From Bradyrhizobium sp. AZCC 1721 (GTDB lineage Bacteria > Pseudomonadota > Alphaproteobacteria > Rhizobiales > Xanthobacteraceae), in NCBI RefSeq assembly GCF_036924715.1, contig NZ_JAZHSB010000001.1, forward strand, positions 2,161,001-2,225,000: DNA of 64,000 bases, written 5' to 3'. The notes below the pieces were generated by a model that did not search any database, was not told the origin of the DNA, and saw only the letters and a program-made list of their open reading frames with translations. Below are positions 43,709 through 53,599 of this stretch, piece after piece. Numbering within the stretch: position 1 is the first letter of the stretch; each line of letters begins with the position of its first letter. Made by a program: the position numbers and the translations under genes.

Positions 43709-44217
43709 TTTTCGCGACAGTCGGAACGCAGGGGCAGTTTGACCGTTTGATCCGAACAATCGACGAGTGGGCCGGCGCGCACGGAAGAACGGATGTCTTT
43801 GCGCAGACGGGCCCATCAGACTACCATTCCAAACATATCCGCGCAGAGCGGTTTATCGATCCGACCGAATTCCGGAAACGCGTCGAAGCGGCAAGCCTTG
43901 TGATTTCCCATGCCGGAATGGGCTCTATTATTACTGCTCTCGAGCTTGGAAAGCGGATCATAGTCATGCCTCGTCGGGCGAGTCTGGGCGAACACCGCAA
44001 CGACCACCAACTCGCAACCGCAAAGCGCTTCGCTGAACAAGGCTGCATCATGGTTGCTTTCACCGAACATGAGTTGGTCGATAAGCTGGATCAACACCAG
44101 ATCTCCGACGAGCCCGAGCGGCTCAGCGCGCTAGCGTCGCCACGCCTCATATCTACAATTCGGACATTTATTGAGACCGGCCGCATTGGTTTCGAGAATA
44201 GAGACATTTCGTCGTAG
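43705..44217 (+). CDS. Alg13-like catalytic subunit (PssE type, GT28 C-terminal domain)
   Basis: 170 residues. MIFATVGTQGQFDRLIRTID at the start, then VISHAGMGSIITALELGKRIIVMPRRASLGEHRNDHQ, the donor-nucleotide-binding signature of the GT28/Alg13 family. It works only with the Alg14-like protein encoded upstream (four-base ATGA overlap). Small size and lack of a membrane segment are normal for this half. In the cell it sits at the inner-membrane cytoplasmic face bound to its partner. Confidence 0.93.
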   Translation: MIFATVGTQGQFDRLIRTIDEWAGAHGRTDVFAQTGPSDYHSKHIRAERFIDPTEFRKRVEAASLVISHAGMGSIITALELGKRIIVMPRRASLGEHRNDHQLATAKRFAEQGCIMVAFTEHELVDKLDQHQISDEPERLSALASPRLISTIRTFIETGRIGFENRDISS

Positions 44218-44268
44218 GCCAGAGTCAGGTAAAACGTTGATACCCCGTAGACAAGAGGCGCTGGCTTC

Positions 44269-45408
44269 ATGATCCCGATCGCAAAACCGTGTCTCGACGA
44301 GACTGAAGCCGATGCCGCGCGCGAGGTCACTCTCTCCGGCTGGATATCGCAAGGGCCGCAGGTGGCGGCCTTCGAGCGCGAATTCGCCGCAATGGTTGGC
44401 GCGCCTCACGCAGTTGCGGTGTCAAACTGCACTACTGCGCTGCACCTCGCACTGCTTGCCTTGGGCGTCGGGCCCGGCGACGAGGTGATCACCGCGAGCC
44501 ACTCCTTCATCGCAAGCGCCAACAGCATCCGCTACTGCGGCGCGACCCCGATCTTCGTCGATATCGATCCAGCCACCTACAATCTGGATCCGGAGCGCGT
44601 GGCCGAGGCCATTACCGAACGCACCCGTGCGATCCTGGCCGTTCACCAGATGGGCATGCCGTGCGATCTGACCTCACTTGTCGCATTGGCAAATCGCCAT
44701 GGTGTTGCCCTGATCGAGGACGCCGCCTGCGCAATCGGCAGCCAGATCAACGTCCATGGCGATTGGGAGTTCATCGGGAAGCCGCACGGAGCGATGGCTT
44801 GCTTCTCCTTCCACCCTCGCAAGGTCATCACGACCGGCGAGGGCGGCATGTTGACGACGTCCGATCCCGATCAGGACCGCAAGCTCAGGCTCTGGCGTCA
44901 GCATGCAATGGACGTGCCCGACACGGTGCGGCACGGCTCACCGCAAGTCATCTTCGAAAACTACCTGTTTGTCGGCTTCAACTATCGGATGACGGACATG
45001 CAGGCTGCCATTGGGCGAAAACAGCTCGAACGGCTTCCTGATCTGATCGCGCGTCGGCGCGCACTCGCGGCCCGTTACAGCGAACTCCTGGGCAATTTGG
45101 AAGGATTGATCCTGCCGCACGAACCGGAGTGGGCCCGATCCAACTGGCAGAGCTACTGCGTGCGCCTGCCGGACCGGGTCGATCAGAGAACGCTGATGCA
45201 GAACCTTCTTGATCAAGGCATTGCCACCCGACGCGGGATCATGTGCGCGCACCGCGAGGCGCCCTATGCAAGCGGCGAGCAGCGCCACGATTTGCGTCAA
45301 TCCGAACTCGCGCAGGATCGCGCGATCTTGCTTCCGATCTACGCACAAATGGCCGAGGGGGATCAAGTGCGTGTCGCAAACGCGTTGAGATCCGAGCTGG
45401 GGTACTGA
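44269..45408 (+). CDS. DegT/DnrJ/EryC1 sugar aminotransferase (second copy)
   Basis: 379 residues. MIPIAKPCLDETEADAAREV, VAVSNCTTALHLALLALGVGPGDEVI, LIEDAACAIGSQI and the PLP-lysine motif CFSFHPRKVITTGEGGM. The family makes amino sugars; the 'LSGWISQGPQV' segment places it with the ArnB/PseC/PglE-like group that aminates C4 of a 4-keto sugar. An N-terminal remnant of a close relative sits after the SDR gene at 41872. Whether it amino-modifies the same sugar as the first DegT enzyme is unknown. It is the last + strand gene before a convergent glycosyltransferase. Confidence 0.93.
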   Translation: MIPIAKPCLDETEADAAREVTLSGWISQGPQVAAFEREFAAMVGAPHAVAVSNCTTALHLALLALGVGPGDEVITASHSFIASANSIRYCGATPIFVDIDPATYNLDPERVAEAITERTRAILAVHQMGMPCDLTSLVALANRHGVALIEDAACAIGSQINVHGDWEFIGKPHGAMACFSFHPRKVITTGEGGMLTTSDPDQDRKLRLWRQHAMDVPDTVRHGSPQVIFENYLFVGFNYRMTDMQAAIGRKQLERLPDLIARRRALAARYSELLGNLEGLILPHEPEWARSNWQSYCVRLPDRVDQRTLMQNLLDQGIATRRGIMCAHREAPYASGEQRHDLRQSELAQDRAILLPIYAQMAEGDQVRVANALRSELGY

Positions 45409-45499
45409 GAACCCTCCGCTTCCTCTTCGCTGACATCTCCGAGCGAGGCGTGAGGGCGCCGGCATTTGATATGCACTGGCGCGGAACATTCATGCGGGG

Positions 45500-46798
45500 C
45501 TATTTTGTACTCGCACGTTCACCTGAGAGAGACAGCATCTCGCTACGCTTACCGTTCGCAAGGACTGCGGCTATCAGGTCGCGGGCGTTGCTGTCATCGG
45601 TCGACGCGTTGCCAACCCATCGTTGATATTTTCGCCCGATTTTGCTGCCGATCAATCCAGCGGAGACATGGACGATGTCCGAAAGCACGCGCTCGAAAGG
45701 CTCGGGATTCCGCATTGCTGACGAGTACAGGTTCTCGATGACTTCGGCTGCATGATTCAGGCTAAATCGTTGCTCCGCCAGCCGGCGGCCAAGAAGCCCT
45801 AACTCGCACCGCAGCTCCTGCGACCTGACAAGCCGCTCGAGCGCTATGCGCAGCGCCGGTGCCCCCGCTCCGAACGAACCGGATCCGAGACCATACCATC
45901 CCTGCTGCAGAAAGACCGGTGCACTTTCGGGCGTCAGCAACTCGCTGAAGCCTTCCTCGCCGATAACCACAAGGGGCTTTCCGAACGCCATTCCTCGCAA
46001 TGCCGAGCCACCTTGGCCGATGATCACATCCGCCGCAGCGTAGGCAGGGCGTGGATCGGCCATCTCGCCGGCCATCAGCACGACTTTGTAACCAGCAGCC
46101 GCGTTGACCTCTTCGGCACGTCTGCCCACATCGCCGCGCGCCCGGCCGTCACCAACGATCATCAGCCGTACCCGATGGCCCGCCACCGCCAGCTCACGAA
46201 CTGCATTGCAGGCTGACAATAGACCCTCGAGCTTGAGGTCTGGCACCAGCCGGCAAACCATGGCGAGAAGGACTTCATCCGGCTCGACACCTTGATCGGC
46301 GCGAAAGCTCCTCCCGTCGATGGACGGATTGTCGGCTCTTGTATCCACCGGTGGCTCCAGCAGCTCGACGTGCCGGTGCCCGGCGTCAATCGCTGCCTGA
46401 CGGATGAGCTCGGTCCCCACCGTCAATGGCACATTGCGGGGCAAGAAAGACGCCACGGACATCGACATCACAGTCCCGACGACGGCAGTGCGATGGGCCA
46501 CCTTTCCGCCGAGGAAGGCCTCGATGATGGGAGGCCACTCATATCCGTGTACCACGTCAATACGGCGACGCTGCACCAGATGGCCGATCATGCGGATCAC
46601 TTTCGGAGACGGCCGGCCCCGTTGCGCCGGAAGCTCGATGTGTTCGAGCGCCATTTTTCTTACTCGTTCCACCAGCGGGCCGGCCTCCGAAAGCACGATC
46701 ACTTCGTGCCCCCGATCGCGGATCGACCCGGCCAACTGAATAGCGTTGAGCTGTGAGCCCCCCAGTTCCATCGAATGAGGGTAGAGAAGCACCTTCAT
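45500..46798 (-). CDS. Glycosyltransferase family 4
   Basis: 432 residues from MKVLLYPHSMELGG (the frame extends 15 codons upstream but this is the natural GT-B start). N-terminal acceptor domain with SMELGGSQLNAIQLAGSIRDRGHEVIVL; donor domain with MVCRLVPDLKLEGLLSACNAV, VRLMIVGDGRARGDV and IIGQGGSALRGMAFGKPLVVIGEEG, typical of GT4. It is the only glycosyltransferase of the cluster on the minus strand, convergent with the second DegT gene and divergent from the fusion protein at 47078. Sugar and linkage are unknown. Confidence 0.87.
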   Translation of the reverse strand: MKVLLYPHSMELGGSQLNAIQLAGSIRDRGHEVIVLSEAGPLVERVRKMALEHIELPAQRGRPSPKVIRMIGHLVQRRRIDVVHGYEWPPIIEAFLGGKVAHRTAVVGTVMSMSVASFLPRNVPLTVGTELIRQAAIDAGHRHVELLEPPVDTRADNPSIDGRSFRADQGVEPDEVLLAMVCRLVPDLKLEGLLSACNAVRELAVAGHRVRLMIVGDGRARGDVGRRAEEVNAAAGYKVVLMAGEMADPRPAYAAADVIIGQGGSALRGMAFGKPLVVIGEEGFSELLTPESAPVFLQQGWYGLGSGSFGAGAPALRIALERLVRSQELRCELGLLGRRLAEQRFSLNHAAEVIENLYSSAMRNPEPFERVLSDIVHVSAGLIGSKIGRKYQRWVGNASTDDSNARDLIAAVLANGKRSEMLSLSGERASTK

Positions 46799-47077
46799 GC
46801 CCGTTTCGCCTTTGATCCCACCCGGAGAGCGCCAGCCAGCCATATGTCCGGGATAATAATCGCGTTCGCCAGATAATTCATCGCAATATTAATATTGGCT
46901 ATCAAATTATCCTATGATGCTGTTTTTTCGGAGGTAAGACAATCCATTCTGTATTATATTATTAAATATGACGTATTATTAAGATAGGTTTATTTTGCTG
47001 CGGCAACCAGGAGAGAGCGATCACTGGCGTCGCGAGATCGATCATGGTTCGGTTTCGAAGAAGGAATTATTTTCGAC
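46799..47077. promoter_or_regulatory. AT-rich divergent promoter region
   Basis: 46868-46990 is strongly AT-rich with several TAT/TTAAT repeats, between the divergent glycosyltransferase and fusion-protein genes. No gene is seen. It resembles the AT islands at the other operon starts. Confidence 0.5.
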
Positions 47078-48631
47078 ATGACTGCGCTTCATGAAGATGG
47101 CCGAGACGCATCGCTGAGAGTTCTCGTGGCGCTGGCTAGTTATGGCACGTCCAACGACCGGTACCTGGAGCGGCTGATTCGCGAATACCGGTCCATGCCA
47201 TTCGACATCGACATCGTCGTCCTCTCAAATATCGACAAGTCCGGTCAGGGCGTCGAATGTCGCGTGGGCACCCCAGCCAAGAATCCCTGGTCACTGCCTT
47301 TTGCGCACAAGCCGCTGTTCGCCGAGCGGGCCAACAAATACGACCTGTTCATCTATTCCGAAGACGACATCCTGATAACCGAAAAGAATCTTCGGGCCTT
47401 CCTGGATGTCACCGCGGTGCTTCAACAGGACGAAATTGCGGGATACTTGCGAATAGAAAAGGGAGCGGACGGCGAAGAGAACTACCCCGACATCCATGAA
47501 AATTTCCATTGGGATTCGACCTCAGTCCGTTCCAGAGGCCGCTACACGCTCGCCCATCTCACTAACGAGCATGCGGCCTGCTATGTGCTTACACAAGCCC
47601 AGCTCAGGACGGCTATCCAGTCGGGAGGCTTCCTGGTGGATCCGTACGAGGGCAAATACGACCTTCTTTGCACGGCGGCGACAGACCCATACACGCAATG
47701 TGGTTTGAAGAAGTTTGTTCCGGTTTCTCACGTCGACGACTTCACCGTTCATCATCTGTCCAACAAATATGTCGGCCGGGTCGGCATCAGCGCGGCTGAA
47801 CTCAGAGATCAGATCGAGGCGCTGATCCGGATTGCTGAACGGTGCAAGACACCACCTCCGCTGTTCAACACTGAGACGAAGCTGTCGCGTGGGCTTTACT
47901 CGAAGGACTATTATGAGCCCGTCAGTGAAGATGTCATTTCCGCAATTCCGCCAGCGGCGCGCAGTGTCTTGTCAATCGGATGCGGATCGGGAGCGACGGA
48001 GAAAAGACTGATCGAACGAGGATTGCGAGTCGTTGCGATGCCCTTGGACCCCGTCGTCTCCAGCGGCGCCGCCGCCCGTGGCGTCGAAATGATCTATGGA
48101 GATATCGACGAGCTGGCGACACTTGCGCACGGAGAAAAGTTCGATTGTATCCTGTGCTTGAACGTCCTGCATCTAGCACACGATCCCGTAGCGGCGTTGT
48201 CCACGTTGAAGGATTGCCTATGCGACAGCTCGAGTGTGATCATTCAAACACCGAGCATGCTTTCTCTTCGAACCATCCGACAGACGTTCCGCGACATGCC
48301 CGTTCTTCTTGGAAAGGGCTACTCCTCGACCGGGGTGCATTTGAGTACGGCTCGCGCGGTGAAGAGCTGGTGCACCAGGGCAGGGATGAAAGTGAATCGG
48401 ACGATCGGGACATTGAATCGCCAGGAGACAAGCAGGCTTGGCAGGATCGCGTCGGCGGTCGGTGATTTCCTTCCCGCGCCGCTTGCAATCTCGATGGCAA
48501 CATCCATCGTCGTGTCGGCGAGACGGTTGCCGGATGAGCGCAGTCAGCTTGCATCCCAGAGCATTCGCGCACACGACACAAGGAGAGCTTTGTCATCCAG
48601 TGAAAGCGAAAGTCGGACAGCTCATTTCTAG
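47078..48631 (+). CDS. Fusion of an N-terminal glycosyltransferase-like domain with a SAM-dependent methyltransferase
   Basis: 517 residues. The first 250 look like a GT-A domain (LRVLVALASYGTSNDRYLERL, and IYSEDDILITEKN with a D-D pair at the metal position) of a poorly described type with LRIEKGADGEENYPDIHENFHWD. From residue 280 a class I methyltransferase follows: SVLSIGCGSGATEKRLIERGLRVV (motif I), FDCILCLNVLHLAHDPV and a typical C-terminal strand order. A single protein could add and methylate a sugar, or only methylate a sugar it recognises. AAGGA precedes the start. No close relative is recognised with certainty. Confidence 0.75.
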   Translation: MTALHEDGRDASLRVLVALASYGTSNDRYLERLIREYRSMPFDIDIVVLSNIDKSGQGVECRVGTPAKNPWSLPFAHKPLFAERANKYDLFIYSEDDILITEKNLRAFLDVTAVLQQDEIAGYLRIEKGADGEENYPDIHENFHWDSTSVRSRGRYTLAHLTNEHAACYVLTQAQLRTAIQSGGFLVDPYEGKYDLLCTAATDPYTQCGLKKFVPVSHVDDFTVHHLSNKYVGRVGISAAELRDQIEALIRIAERCKTPPPLFNTETKLSRGLYSKDYYEPVSEDVISAIPPAARSVLSIGCGSGATEKRLIERGLRVVAMPLDPVVSSGAAARGVEMIYGDIDELATLAHGEKFDCILCLNVLHLAHDPVAALSTLKDCLCDSSSVIIQTPSMLSLRTIRQTFRDMPVLLGKGYSSTGVHLSTARAVKSWCTRAGMKVNRTIGTLNRQETSRLGRIASAVGDFLPAPLAISMATSIVVSARRLPDERSQLASQSIRAHDTRRALSSSESESRTAHF

Positions 48632-48697
48632 CTGATCCGCACAACTCACAAGTTTGCCACTCCCCGTATCGGTGACTGCCTTGTGTAAAGGAACAGA

Positions 48698-49864
48698 ATG
48701 AATCAGAACCACATCTCCGGCAGCCAGGTAGCGCGGCGAATTGCGTTCGCCACGATCGGCGATGCGAGCGAGGTCAGGTTCTGGTCCGGCACTCCATTTC
48801 ACATGTCGAAATCGCTCGCCAGCAAGGGTCACGAGGTGGTTCATATCGGTCCCCTGAGCGCACCGATCCTGCCTCTGTACAAGGCGTATTCCAAACTTTG
48901 CCGTACCTTCCGCACGCGGGGCCTTTCTCCATTCCATGCGGGGCCTGTCGTTGCCCAATATGCAGCGGACGCTGCGCGCAAAATCAGCGCCGTCTCGCCC
49001 GATATCGTCTTCGCGCCTGCCGGATCAACCTTTGCCTGGAGCGTGCCTAAGGGCGTTCCGCTCGTGTATGCGTCCGACGCGACCTTTCGGCTTGTCGAGA
49101 ACTATCATCCTAACTACCGGAACCTGTCACGCGCCGCCCGGGAGATCGCTGAACGTCTGGAACGCGACACAATCGCGCGTGCGGATCTGGTCCTCTACCC
49201 GTCTGAATGGGCCGCCGAATCTGCGGTTAGGGATTACGGCGCCGACCGTGCGCGGGTGCATGTCATTCCTTGGGGCGCCAATCTCGAAGAGGCGCCCGAT
49301 CGCGCCTCTGTGTTTGGACGCCGCAAGTCGGGTCCGTGCCGGCTCCTCTTCATCGGTGCCAATTGGGAAGAGAAGGGCGCGGACATCGCGATTGGGGCCC
49401 TCGCTGAACTGAGGGACAGGGGCCTGGAGGCGGAGCTAGTGATTTGCGGATGCACTCCGCCCGGGCCTGTCACCCAGGAGGGCCTGACGATCATCCCTTA
49501 CCTCGACAAGAATGATCGTGAACAGCGCAACCGACTGGATCAACTCTATCGCGACGCGGATTTCTTTCTGTTGCCAACCCGGGCAGATTGCTACGGTATC
49601 GTATTTTGCGAGGCGGCGGCCCATGGCGTACCGAGCATTGCGCCAGCGACGGGTGGCGTGCCCAGCGCTATCCGCGACGGGGAGACAGGCATCTTGTTGC
49701 CGCCGAATGCGACGAAGGGGGACTATGCGACGGTCATCTCCGAGACTTTTGCAAACCCGGACCGGCTGGCACGCCTGCGACAATCGAGCCGCGGCGCCTT
49801 CGAGGCCCGACTGAACTGGCAAGCCTGGGGCCGGCGTGTCTCAGATCTGATAGAAACTCTATGA
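48698..49864 (+). CDS. Glycosyltransferase family 4
   Basis: 388 residues; AAAGGAA precedes the ATG. GT-B architecture: acceptor half with IAFATIGDASEVRFWSGTPFHM and donor half with RLLFIGANWEEKGADIAIGALAEL, ADFFLLPTRADCYGIVFCEAAAHGVPSIAPATGGVPSAIRDG, a classical GT4 nucleotide-sugar site (E-x7-E region). It overlaps the polysaccharide deacetylase gene by four bases (ATGA). The length and the EAxxxGxPxIA pattern make the family assignment secure; sugar specificity is unknown. Confidence 0.93.
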   Translation: MNQNHISGSQVARRIAFATIGDASEVRFWSGTPFHMSKSLASKGHEVVHIGPLSAPILPLYKAYSKLCRTFRTRGLSPFHAGPVVAQYAADAARKISAVSPDIVFAPAGSTFAWSVPKGVPLVYASDATFRLVENYHPNYRNLSRAAREIAERLERDTIARADLVLYPSEWAAESAVRDYGADRARVHVIPWGANLEEAPDRASVFGRRKSGPCRLLFIGANWEEKGADIAIGALAELRDRGLEAELVICGCTPPGPVTQEGLTIIPYLDKNDREQRNRLDQLYRDADFFLLPTRADCYGIVFCEAAAHGVPSIAPATGGVPSAIRDGETGILLPPNATKGDYATVISETFANPDRLARLRQSSRGAFEARLNWQAWGRRVSDLIETL

Positions 49865-50586
49865 TTGTCCTGAACTATCACGAGCTGGTGGAAGCCTCGC
49901 CTTCGAATGCGTGGTGCCTGACGCATGAAACATTCGATGCGCATCTTGCGCTTTGGGGGGACAGGCTGGTCTCGCCTCAGAGATTTCTGGAGCAATGCCC
50001 AGATCCGAAAGCCGGCCGCACCGGTGCGGTCCTACTCACCTTCGACGATGGATTTCTTTCCGACTACACGCATGTCTATGCTCGCTACGTGAAGACCGGT
50101 CTGATTCCGGGCTTCATGTCCTTCATTCCGGTAAATTTCGTTGGATCGCCGGGACACATGAGCTGGGAGATGATTGAGGAACTTGGCAGGGGTGGCGTTG
50201 CGATTGGCTCACATGGCATGGCCCACGTCGATTTGACCACTGCCTCGGATGTCGAACTAGATCGCGAACTTAGGGGTTCGAAATCGATGCTCGAGGACCG
50301 CCTTGGCCGACAGGTTACTCTTTTCGCCTTCCCATACGGGCGCTTTTCCCGACGGGTTTGGGACGCAGCTCTGAAGGCCGGCTATACGCACCTCTTTACA
50401 ATCCAGCTTGGGTATCATCGCGGGTTCGAATCCTTTCTCTATTCCCGCCTTTGTCTGACGAACAACATGGATGCCGAATACATGCGCCAGCACTTGCTCG
50501 ATCCGGATGCGAAGCGCGGCGTTGCCTGGAAGATCAGCACGAACCTGGGGCTCTATCGCCAACTGATGCGCTGGCGGTATCGGTAG
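49861..50586 (+). CDS. Polysaccharide deacetylase (NodB-like)
   Basis: 241 residues from MIVLNYHELVEAS. NodB-type catalytic motifs: TFDDGFLSDY (metal-binding Asp pair, about residue 60), SHGMAH (metal-binding His pair) and FAFPYGRFSRRVWDAA. The enzyme removes acetyl groups from N-acetyl sugars using a metal ion. It has no signal peptide, so it probably acts on the lipid-linked unit in the cytoplasm. The ATGA overlap with the glycosyltransferase suggests it deacetylates the sugar that enzyme just added. The longer frame from 49588 is only overlap. Confidence 0.92.
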   Translation: MIVLNYHELVEASPSNAWCLTHETFDAHLALWGDRLVSPQRFLEQCPDPKAGRTGAVLLTFDDGFLSDYTHVYARYVKTGLIPGFMSFIPVNFVGSPGHMSWEMIEELGRGGVAIGSHGMAHVDLTTASDVELDRELRGSKSMLEDRLGRQVTLFAFPYGRFSRRVWDAALKAGYTHLFTIQLGYHRGFESFLYSRLCLTNNMDAEYMRQHLLDPDAKRGVAWKISTNLGLYRQLMRWRYR

Positions 50587-50687
50587 CGTCATCGGGCCAT
50601 CGCTCTGAAGGTGGCCTTAACTCTCCCCGGTGTCGATGTGCCTATTCGGCTTCCAGCATCGAGACGGCGAAGACATTGACATAGCGG

Positions 50688-52046
50688 ATGGTGACGGTGG
50701 AAAGCATTGCAACAAGGGCGCTTAGTCAGGCTGAAAGGTCGCGAGCTTCTGCCGGCGGACAAGTGGCGGCGCAGTCGACGCGGAGCCGGAAGACCTCTGC
50801 GCTCATTCCAATCTTCGTTTTCTCGCTGGCCCTGCCGGTTATTTTCTACATCGGCCCGACACGCTTGTCCCCCTACCGGCTGGTGCTGGTACTGACCTTC
50901 ATTCCGTGTTTGATGGCTTGGCTTTCTGGATCGGTTGGGCGAACACGGCTGCCGGACATTTTTGTGCTGTTGGCGGCGATATGGGGCGCGATCGTTTTGG
51001 TTAGCACTCACGGCATCGACAAGGGTCTGCAATCCGCAGGCATATTTGTTATTGAGACATTCGGAACGTTCCTGTTCGCAAGGCGATACATTCGAGATAT
51101 CTTCGCATTTCAGCGGATGGTGAGATCTCTCGTGTTCATGGTCCTTTTCCTTCTGCCATTTGCACTGTACGAGAATGTCGCAGGCTCGCCGATCTTGATT
51201 GAATTGTTCGGCAAGATCTTTTCCGTTTACGATATCGTTGGCAGTGAAGCGAGATTCGGACTTAGACGAGCTCAGGGCTCCTTTGAACACTTCATTCTGT
51301 TTGGCATCGTTTGCTCAAGTGCGTTCGCCTTGAGCTTTTATGTGTCAGGTGCCACCGCGCAGCTGGGGGGGCGATTAAGCTCGGGTCTTGTGGCAATGGC
51401 GGTCGCCACTTCCCTTTCCTCGGGGGCAATTCTGTCGCTTGTCGTCCAGGCAATGCTGATCGGTTGGGACAAGGTCACGAAGAGCGTCGCGCGACGTTGG
51501 GGAATATTGGCCGCAATTGCAATTGGTGCCTACTTTGTCGTGGACTTGAGCTCCAATCGCAGCCCTTTCGATGTCTTTATTTCATATCTGACGTTCAACT
51601 CGGACACTTCCTACATGCGCGTGCACATCTGGCACTACGGGACACAATCAGTGATGCACCACCCGATCTTTGGAATTGGCCTGAATGATTGGGTACGTCC
51701 GTCGTGGATGGGCGGCAGCATGGATAATTTCTGGTTGGTTACTGCCGTTCGCTACGGTATCCCCGGCTTCGTGTTCATGGCCGGCGGCTTTCTTTCGATT
51801 TGCTTCGGTTTGGGACGGCTGAGAAACCTCTCATTCCAGGTGGCCCAATGCCGAAAGGGTCTGATTATCACGATTTGCGGACTGGCTCTCGCGGTCTGCA
51901 CGGTCCACCTATGGGATGCTCCTTACGTCTTGATCATGTTCCTGCTCGGCAGCGGCATGTGGATGTTTGACCCCGGCAACAGGGCCGCTCCCGTCTCCTC
52001 CGCCGAGGGCACTCAATCCCGTTGGGTCACTCGTCCCAGGCTGTGA
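50688..52046 (+). CDS. O-antigen polymerase/ligase-like membrane protein (Wzy type)
   Basis: 452 residues with about 10-12 transmembrane helices (LIPIFVFSLALPVIFYIG, LVLVLTFIPCLMAWLSG, ...). In the C-terminal half a large loop shows YLTFNSDTSYMRVHIWHYGTQSVMHHPIFGIGLNDW, the R-x-x-x-W/H-P-x-x-G-x-G pattern of Wzy/WaaL-type enzymes. It would polymerise repeat units on the periplasmic side after the Wzx flippase. No cytoplasmic domain. The start codon has only a weak ribosome-binding site. The next gene is convergent. Confidence 0.9.
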   Translation: MVTVESIATRALSQAERSRASAGGQVAAQSTRSRKTSALIPIFVFSLALPVIFYIGPTRLSPYRLVLVLTFIPCLMAWLSGSVGRTRLPDIFVLLAAIWGAIVLVSTHGIDKGLQSAGIFVIETFGTFLFARRYIRDIFAFQRMVRSLVFMVLFLLPFALYENVAGSPILIELFGKIFSVYDIVGSEARFGLRRAQGSFEHFILFGIVCSSAFALSFYVSGATAQLGGRLSSGLVAMAVATSLSSGAILSLVVQAMLIGWDKVTKSVARRWGILAAIAIGAYFVVDLSSNRSPFDVFISYLTFNSDTSYMRVHIWHYGTQSVMHHPIFGIGLNDWVRPSWMGGSMDNFWLVTAVRYGIPGFVFMAGGFLSICFGLGRLRNLSFQVAQCRKGLIITICGLALAVCTVHLWDAPYVLIMFLLGSGMWMFDPGNRAAPVSSAEGTQSRWVTRPRL

Positions 52047-52113
52047 AGCTGTTTGGTTTGCTGGCCTATCGCAGGGGGTGACTTCGCTCCCCTTGAAGAG
52101 GCCCGCCACACCC

Positions 52114-53025
52114 TCATGGCCGTTTAATGAGATCTCCAAGGACGAGCTCATCGCCCCGCCAGCTCGCCCAGCGCACGTTCTCCCACTGCTCAATGTTGAT
52201 GCGCCGACCGTTGACCACGTCGAATTGGTACGCTCCGTAGCGGAAGGAGCCACGCACAAAGTAGACGTTCTTCAGGCTCACCGAGGAGCCCCCGTCTGCC
52301 GGGATACGGAGTCCGTGATTGCCGCCCTCGAACAATACGTTCTCGAAGACGTGCGAGCCTTGCCAATTGTCGGCCGAGAAGTAGCCCGCGGTCGTTGCTC
52401 CGGCCATCTTGAACGTCGAGTTCTTGACCGTGACCGCGCCTGTAGATCCCGGGGAATAGCACTGCAACCCGTCCGCATGATCACTTCCGACTCCGGTAGC
52501 CGTGATATAGACCCAAGTTAGATTGATATTGCCGCTGACGCAGCGCACGCCCTCTCGTGACTGAATGCGAACGCGCGTGAGACTACAAGAGCCTTTGCAA
52601 ACAATGGTCGGCTCCCCCGAGTTCTCAACGATCGACAAGTCGGTTCGGGACGAACCCGGCGGCAACGTGATACGACTCGTGCCGCTCGTGACGTTGGCAT
52701 AGACGGAATCGTTAAAGCTCAGCGGAACCTCGGCCGAATTCGGCGCCGGATGAGGCATAGGGACGGGCGTCGGGGAAGAAGTGGCCGCCACAGGTATAGT
52801 TGCGGTAATCCCAAAGCTGCTGGGGCGCATCTCGAGCGCCTGCCCGGGGGGGGCCAAGGCGTGATTACTGCAAGCCTCCTCCGCCCTGTCAGCTCCTGTG
52901 TGCCGTGAGAGTGCCGCGCCCGAGGAATCACGGCACCTCCACAGAGCAGATTCTGTCGAGGTAACGGTGGATTGGACAAGAGCCACCCCTGCCGACAACA
53001 GGGCCAGCGTCATCAAGTAGCGCAT
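52114..53025 (-). CDS. Sec-secreted beta-helix protein homologous to the T1SS protein N-domains
   Basis: 303 residues with a signal peptide (MRYLMTLALLSAGVALVQS, cleavage near residue 20). After an unstructured 80-residue start, residues 95-303 share the beta-helix domain of the two large T1SS-type proteins: SREGVR, GSDHAD, PGSTGAVTVKNST, TTAGYFSADNWQG, GLRIPADG, SLKNVYFV and INIEQWENVRWAS in the same order. It has four extra cysteines (VRCVSG, CKGSCS) suited to the periplasm. It is probably a polysaccharide-binding or -cleaving domain; enzymatic activity is unproven. Confidence 0.85.
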   Translation of the reverse strand: MRYLMTLALLSAGVALVQSTVTSTESALWRCRDSSGAALSRHTGADRAEEACSNHALAPPGQALEMRPSSFGITATIPVAATSSPTPVPMPHPAPNSAEVPLSFNDSVYANVTSGTSRITLPPGSSRTDLSIVENSGEPTIVCKGSCSLTRVRIQSREGVRCVSGNINLTWVYITATGVGSDHADGLQCYSPGSTGAVTVKNSTFKMAGATTAGYFSADNWQGSHVFENVLFEGGNHGLRIPADGGSSVSLKNVYFVRGSFRYGAYQFDVVNGRRINIEQWENVRWASWRGDELVLGDLIKRP

Positions 53026-53599
53026 GAAAGCTCCAAAGCGGATTTTCTACCAAATCTTTGCAAAGCCATCCAGCCCGGACGGTTTGATTTGATCGGCCGA
53101 ACGCCGCGAAGTACCCGTAGTTTTGTTGGACAAGCGATCACGTCGGGTGCCGGAGCTCTGCTGCTGCGGGCGACGGATCGGATGAGACTGCTCGGGCTCC
53201 GTCTGATCGGAAACTACCCTCCATTGCCTACCTCGCAGGCCGCAATTATGGTGGACAATCGTGGCCAGCTTGTCTTTCTTGACCAAGAAATTGCGATTCG
53301 TAAGACTATACTGACCGTATTCCGCGCCGCGAAGGGGGCAGAAAATCACCTATGTCGGCAAGGATCGGTTCAAGCTCGCTGGCCAAGGCGCCTGAACAAA
53401 CCGCGTTGACCCCGTATAGCGGGGTCGAGCAAAAGCGTGGCCATTTTGATCATTCGCCGACGTCCTTGCCGAGTTGAATGTGCATTAGTGGATCGCGACG
53501 TCTTCTCTGGGACGGGCTCTGTCGGCGGCCGCGTTCGAATGTGCTCAGGCCCTTGCGTGGGCGATGGTCGCTGATCGGCGTCGAGAAGGTATCTGGGCT
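53026..53599. other. Gap without a supported gene
   Basis: Upstream region of both divergent genes. Open frames cross it on both strands, with translations of the non-coding, arginine-rich kind. No AT-rich island is present, unlike most other divergent regions here. Confidence 0.45.

Noticed and set aside
50413..50440. GGGTTCGAATCC resembling a tRNA T-arm
   Set aside because: It lies in the conserved coding frame of the polysaccharide deacetylase, and no acceptor or anticodon stem could be built around it.
52972..53409. 145-codon + frame upstream of the Sec-secreted protein gene
   Set aside because: Partly antisense to the signal-peptide region, no start signal and no family-like composition.
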